From positions 1-7,891 of the forward strand of contig DOVL01000283.1 of the NCBI GenBank assembly GCA_003520105.1: DNA of 7,891 bases. The letters are read 5' to 3'. This DNA comes from Lachnospiraceae bacterium. Lineage in GTDB: Bacteria; Bacillota; Clostridia; Lachnospirales; Lachnospiraceae. Positions 4,891 to 7,891 of the stretch are shown piece after piece (within the stretch, counting starts at the first letter, position 1; every line of letters starts with the position of its first letter). A model generated the notes under the pieces. That model did no database searches and was not told the origin of the DNA. It saw only the letters and a list, made by a program, of their open reading frames with translations. The position numbers and the translations under genes are program-made.

Positions 4891-6681
4891 ATGATTAAAG
4901 AGTATATAAACAAAACAAATTCAATTGAAAATGAGATCAATCAGTTACGCGGAAAATACAGTTTGATATCCTTCTTCAGGGTTGTGAGTTTCCTTGCGGC
5001 AGTTGTTATGATCATCGCCGGATTAAGCGATGAGAACCTTATCATTCTTATCGGTGGAGCATGCTTCTTTGTGGCGTTCATTATATTGCTCAGAATCCAT
5101 TCCGGCATCGATGACAGGCTTACCGGACTTAAAGCACACAAAGAGGTCATCGAGAGATACATCTCGAGACTTGACGGAAGCTGGGGCGGCTTCCCTGATA
5201 ACGGAGCTGATTTTCTTCCTGAAAAGGACACTGTATCAAGAGATATCGATCTTCTGGGACCGTATTCTCTGTATCAGCATTTGTCGGTCGCTCATACTCA
5301 GAACGGGAGAAGAAAGCTGGCTGAGACGATCAGCCTGAAGAAATCTCATCGTGAACATATCGCTGAGAGATATGAGGCGATTGCCGAGCTTTCCGAAAAG
5401 AAGGATTTCGTGGAGGAATTCGAGTCGATCTCGGCAAGGATCGCAAAGCGAAGAAGAAGGAAAGAGCTTCAGTACATAGAAGAGAAGAAGCTTAAACTGT
5501 CACCTGTCATTCCGTTTCTGATGGTACTTGTGCCTCTTGTAAATATCATCACGATCGTTCTGGCGGTCATGGGCATCATCGCTCCGAGTTATATTATTGG
5601 CGTATTTCTGATCTGTATCATAATCACTTATGCATGCAGTACTATTAGAGATAAGTTTTTATATCCGATCCATGTTCTGGGCGTTTCGTCCAGAGATTAT
5701 CATCAGCTTCTTAAGAGACTGTCGGAGGAGGATTTTGAATCAAAGCTCCTTTCGGATATCAAGGCGGATGCTGTCGGCAAGGACGGTCTTATCAGCGCGA
5801 TAAAGAAGCTTTGTGCGCTGAGTGAGGCTGATAATATTTCCTTCAATCCGCTCATTCATATGGTGCTTAACGGCTTCCTGGGATGGGATATGTGGCTGAC
5901 CTTTATTGCCGCCGGCTGGAATAGAAAATACTCCGGTGCAATCACCCGAAGTGTTGAGATAATAGGCAGTATCGAAGAACTGTCGAGCCTGGCTGTTCTT
6001 TCAATACTTAACAAAACCTGCAGACCGGAATTCAGAGAAATAGACGGAGACGGCCCACGTATCGATGCGGTAAGGCTTTACCATCCACTTATCGGGGGCG
6101 GAAGAGCGGTTGCCAATTCTGCAAGCATAGGCCATGGTACGACGGTTATCACCGGCTCAAATATGTCCGGTAAAACTACCTTCCTCAGGACGGTCGCAGT
6201 AAATATGGCTCTGGCTTATATGGGGGCGGGCGTCTGTGCTGAGTCGATGAAGCTTCCTTACATGAGGCTCTTCACCTCAATGAGGGTTATGGATGACGTT
6301 GCCGGCGGAATCTCGACCTTTTATGCAGAAATACTCAGGATCAAGGATATGGCTGAGTATATCGCTGGTGGTGGAGATAAGGACATCCCTGCGGCATGCT
6401 TCATCGATGAGATATTTAAGGGTACAAACTCTGCAGACAGAATTGTCGGTGCTGAGAATGCCATCAACAAACTTTCTTCGGGAAGAGGTTTCGTGATCGT
6501 TTCAACTCATGATTTTGAACTCTGCAGCCTGAAGGGGGCAGACGGAAAAGAAGTGAAAAACTACCATTTTGAAGAGTATTACGAGGATGGTGAGCTGAAG
6601 TTTGATTATAAGATCAAGGACGGAAAATGCACCACAAGGAATGCTAAAACACTTCTTAAAATGGCCGGTCTGATGGACTGA
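4891..6681 (+). CDS. Membrane-anchored MutS-family ATPase (not MutS1 or MutS2)
   Basis: The 596-residue protein carries a full MutS ATPase. It has Walker A GSNMSGKTT (422-430), the STFYAE signature (475-480), Walker B ACFIDEIFKGTNSADR (502 onward, Asp506-Glu507) and VSTHDFEL with His540. Before it lies a MutS-type lever region: DLLGPYSLYQHLSVAHTQNGRRKLAE (120-145), then FNPLIHMVLNG and IEELSSLAVLSILN (about 318-374). The N-terminal mismatch-recognition domain is absent, as is the Smr nuclease domain of MutS2. Instead there are four hydrophobic segments at about 27-44, 49-67, 205-228 and 231-249. Arg/Lys-rich AKRRRRKE (185-192) precedes the second pair, fitting a topology with the ATPase in the cytosol. 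Canonical mismatch repair is therefore unlikely; the substrate is unknown. Stop codons at 4876 and 4879 in frame rule out a longer start, and no ribosome binding site is present. The gene diverges from the small membrane-protein gene. Confidence 0.9.
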   Translation: MIKEYINKTNSIENEINQLRGKYSLISFFRVVSFLAAVVMIIAGLSDENLIILIGGACFFVAFIILLRIHSGIDDRLTGLKAHKEVIERYISRLDGSWGGFPDNGADFLPEKDTVSRDIDLLGPYSLYQHLSVAHTQNGRRKLAETISLKKSHREHIAERYEAIAELSEKKDFVEEFESISARIAKRRRRKELQYIEEKKLKLSPVIPFLMVLVPLVNIITIVLAVMGIIAPSYIIGVFLICIIITYACSTIRDKFLYPIHVLGVSSRDYHQLLKRLSEEDFESKLLSDIKADAVGKDGLISAIKKLCALSEADNISFNPLIHMVLNGFLGWDMWLTFIAAGWNRKYSGAITRSVEIIGSIEELSSLAVLSILNKTCRPEFREIDGDGPRIDAVRLYHPLIGGGRAVANSASIGHGTTVITGSNMSGKTTFLRTVAVNMALAYMGAGVCAESMKLPYMRLFTSMRVMDDVAGGISTFYAEILRIKDMAEYIAGGGDKDIPAACFIDEIFKGTNSADRIVGAENAINKLSSGRGFVIVSTHDFELCSLKGADGKEVKNYHFEEYYEDGELKFDYKIKDGKCTTRNAKTLLKMAGLMD

Positions 6682-6823
6682 TCTTCCGGTAAAATGACAG
6701 TTATCGGCAAAATTAACAGAATGGCAAGAAAAAAATGGATGATATTTATATGTTTTTTGTTGACATAACACATAATTTGTGCAAAACAGCCAATTCAAAT
6801 TATGAATATTCGCCAATTTGACG

Positions 6824-6852
6824 TTGACTATTTTCCCCTAAAAGGTTAAACT
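6824..6852 (+). promoter_or_regulatory. Possible promoter overlapping the terminator-like hairpin
   Basis: TTGACT (6824-6829) and TAAACT (6847-6852) are 17 bases apart and match 5 of 6 and 4 of 6 consensus positions. Transcription would begin near 6859, inside the right arm of the hairpin, so transcripts from here would not form it. The weak -10 box keeps confidence low. Confidence 0.25.
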
Positions 6853-6874
6853 ACCATTTAGGGGATTATTTTTT
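6835..6874 (+). terminator. Terminator-like hairpin upstream of the right-edge gene
   Basis: CCCCTAAA (6835-6842) pairs perfectly with TTTAGGGG (6857-6864). After an A-A mismatch, GGT and ACC (6844-6846, 6853-6855) add three pairs. The tract ATTATTTTTT follows at 6865-6874. It would stop transcripts coming from the MutS-like gene, or act as an attenuator if the right-edge gene is transcribed from farther upstream. Confidence 0.65.
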
Positions 6875-6887
6875 GTACCACAATTCT

Positions 6888-6894
6888 AAGGAGG
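6888..6894 (+). promoter_or_regulatory. Very strong ribosome binding site of the right-edge gene
   Basis: AAGGAGG lies eight bases before ATG 6903, the best such site in the window. It is the main evidence that translation begins at 6903. Confidence 0.85.
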
Positions 6895-6902
6895 AGAGAT
6901 AT

Positions 6903-7891
6903 ATGGCGTTACCTGCTAATATTACATCAGGCGGCGATAGTAATGTTTTATCGATTGCCGCATCCAACAATAAGGGCTTACTTATCAGATTCCTTAATGA
7001 ACAGGTAGAAGACGGCTTCTACACACTTGTCATCGATTATTTGAAGGATAATAACTTTGACCTGAATACAATGAAGGTTGATGAAGATGTCAAGGCTCAG
7101 TGTTCTAAGCTCTATGAGTTAGGCGAATTTGTTGATGAAAATATCAAGGCCAAAGAAAGATATGAGATCGACGAATGGATCGAGCCGTTATTCAATTTTG
7201 TATATGGCGATATTGATTCTTCTGACATAGATGCGCCGATCAACACGACCGGTATTTACAGATTCAGCGTATGGCTCATTTATCTGTATCAGAGAGAGAA
7301 GTTCGGTGAGGCTATGAGACTCATCGGCGAGCGTATTGCTCCGCTTCTTATCAATGTCAGCTATCAGATACTTGAGGACGACGACAGACCTAAGAACTTT
7401 GATAAGGCTCTTATGGGATATCTGGATCTTATAAATGTTGTTATGGAGATGGGACTTCCTACATCCATGGCAAACTCTGAGGCTTACCTCAGCAACCTTG
7501 AGGTTCTCTATGATTATGTTATCGAGGATCCTCATGTAGGTAATGATTATAAGACACAGTTCTCAATCGGAATGTTCAATACATTTATTGCCAATAAGGA
7601 TTTCACCAAGGCATTTGAGTTCTACGGACTCAATTCAGAGTATATCCCTATCGACAATATGGCGGTATATGAGAGCTTCAAGGAACTCATCAGAAATGTT
7701 AACAATGCACATGATACCAGTGTTCTCAGCAGAAATGTAATGACAACCATTACAAAGCAGGAGATATACAATAAGCGTATCGATACACTCATCAATGAGG
7801 TTTCTGCTTTTGTTAAGAAGGTTTATCTCTACATCGAGAATGAACCTGATATGAAGAAGAATCTTCAGATACTTGGTGCCGGTGCACAGCT
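6903..7891 (+). CDS. Unrecognised protein, 3'-truncated by the window edge
   Basis: The frame is open for 329 codons from ATG 6903 and runs off the window with no stop. I do not recognise the family. The protein begins MALPANITSGGDSNVLSIAA and has no signal peptide and no convincing transmembrane segment. It looks soluble and mostly alpha-helical, with many charged and aromatic residues: FLNEQVEDGFYTLVIDYL (about 30-47), WIEPLFNFVYGDID, YRFSVWLIYLYQREKFGEAM, FDKALMGYLDLINVVMEMG, and a late lysine-rich helix near KKVYLYIENEPDMKKNLQ. Several helix pairs resemble the spacing of TPR-like or other alpha-solenoid repeats, but no repeat consensus can be traced. Codon use is close to that of yebC, with many ACA, CTT and AAG, which with its AAGGAGG site suggests good expression. 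It appears to be a single transcription unit start after a terminator-like hairpin. Its partners lie beyond the window. Confidence 0.85.
   Translation, partial: MALPANITSGGDSNVLSIAASNNKGLLIRFLNEQVEDGFYTLVIDYLKDNNFDLNTMKVDEDVKAQCSKLYELGEFVDENIKAKERYEIDEWIEPLFNFVYGDIDSSDIDAPINTTGIYRFSVWLIYLYQREKFGEAMRLIGERIAPLLINVSYQILEDDDRPKNFDKALMGYLDLINVVMEMGLPTSMANSEAYLSNLEVLYDYVIEDPHVGNDYKTQFSIGMFNTFIANKDFTKAFEFYGLNSEYIPIDNMAVYESFKELIRNVNNAHDTSVLSRNVMTTITKQEIYNKRIDTLINEVSAFVKKVYLYIENEPDMKKNLQILGAGAQ

Larger units (their letters stand above)
6682..6902. other. Intergenic region between the MutS-like gene and the right-edge gene
   Basis: This AT-rich gap of 221 bases is the longest without a gene. Its left half holds an isolated TTGACA at 6760-6765 with no acceptable -10 box at normal distance, and a 7-bp hairpin (CCGGTAA/TTATCGG) lacking a T tract. 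Its right half holds a promoter-like pair, a terminator-like hairpin and the ribosome binding site listed separately. No short reading frame with its own ribosome binding site stands out. Confidence 0.6.

Noticed and set aside
4378..6681. Small membrane protein plus membrane MutS-like ATPase as a two-gene defence system
   Set aside because: The genes are divergent rather than co-transcribed, neither has a nuclease or other effector domain, and the neighbours are housekeeping genes; only shared control can be suggested.
6682..6720. CCGGTAA/TTATCGG hairpin just after the MutS-like gene as its terminator
   Set aside because: The stem has a G-T pair, an 8-base loop and no T tract after it; the hairpin at 6835 is a much better candidate.
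7188..7535. Open frames on the - strand (7188-7535) and in another + frame (7543-7740) inside the right-edge gene
   Set aside because: The + strand frame from 6903 has the strong ribosome binding site, runs unbroken for 329 codons and has protein-like composition; the others are shadows.

Overview
The window looks like chromosomal DNA of a Gram-positive, low-to-mid GC anaerobe, most likely a Lachnospiraceae member near Butyrivibrio or Pseudobutyrivibrio. This rests on the YebC protein, which starts [14 protein letters not shown] and closely resembles Lachnospiraceae versions as I remember them, on strong AAGGAG-type ribosome binding sites, and on the order nnr-alr, which is common in Clostridia. 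No database search was possible, so the genus is an inference.

Left block (1-4212, + strand): the 3' part of a bifunctional NAD(P)H-hydrate repair enzyme (nnr), then alanine racemase (alr), a soluble CBS-pair/CorC-type protein, and a YebC/TACO1-family protein. All lie in one direction with gaps of 52 to about 95 bases. They are housekeeping genes: metabolite repair, D-alanine for peptidoglycan, a probable nucleotide- or ion-responsive regulator of transport, and a translation/transcription factor. A perfect TATAAT and a weak hairpin with four T after alr suggest that the CBS gene may also have its own promoter.

Middle (4213-4890): yebC converges on a small - strand gene for a 120-residue membrane-anchored, lysine/alanine/glutamate-rich helical protein. 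Nearly all of the 165-base gap between them is one nested inverted-repeat structure: an outer 16-bp stem enclosing a 22-bp bidirectional terminator hairpin and a second 13-bp hairpin. On its other side the small gene diverges from a MutS-like gene across 150 bases holding two apparently back-to-back promoters.

Right block (4891-7891, + strand): a membrane-anchored MutS-family ATPase with four predicted transmembrane helices, no mismatch-recognition domain and no Smr domain, apparently read from a leaderless or nearly leaderless mRNA. A 221-base gap with a terminator-like hairpin follows, then the first 329 codons of a gene I do not recognise, open to the window edge and preceded by an excellent ribosome binding site.

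The longest stretch without a gene is 221 bases (6682-6902). I see no rRNA, tRNA, CRISPR array, insertion sequence, phage gene or defence cassette. The points most worth a second look are the three-way-junction repeat, the membrane MutS-like ATPase with a transmembrane hairpin where the MutS clamp would be, and the unrecognised gene at the right edge.
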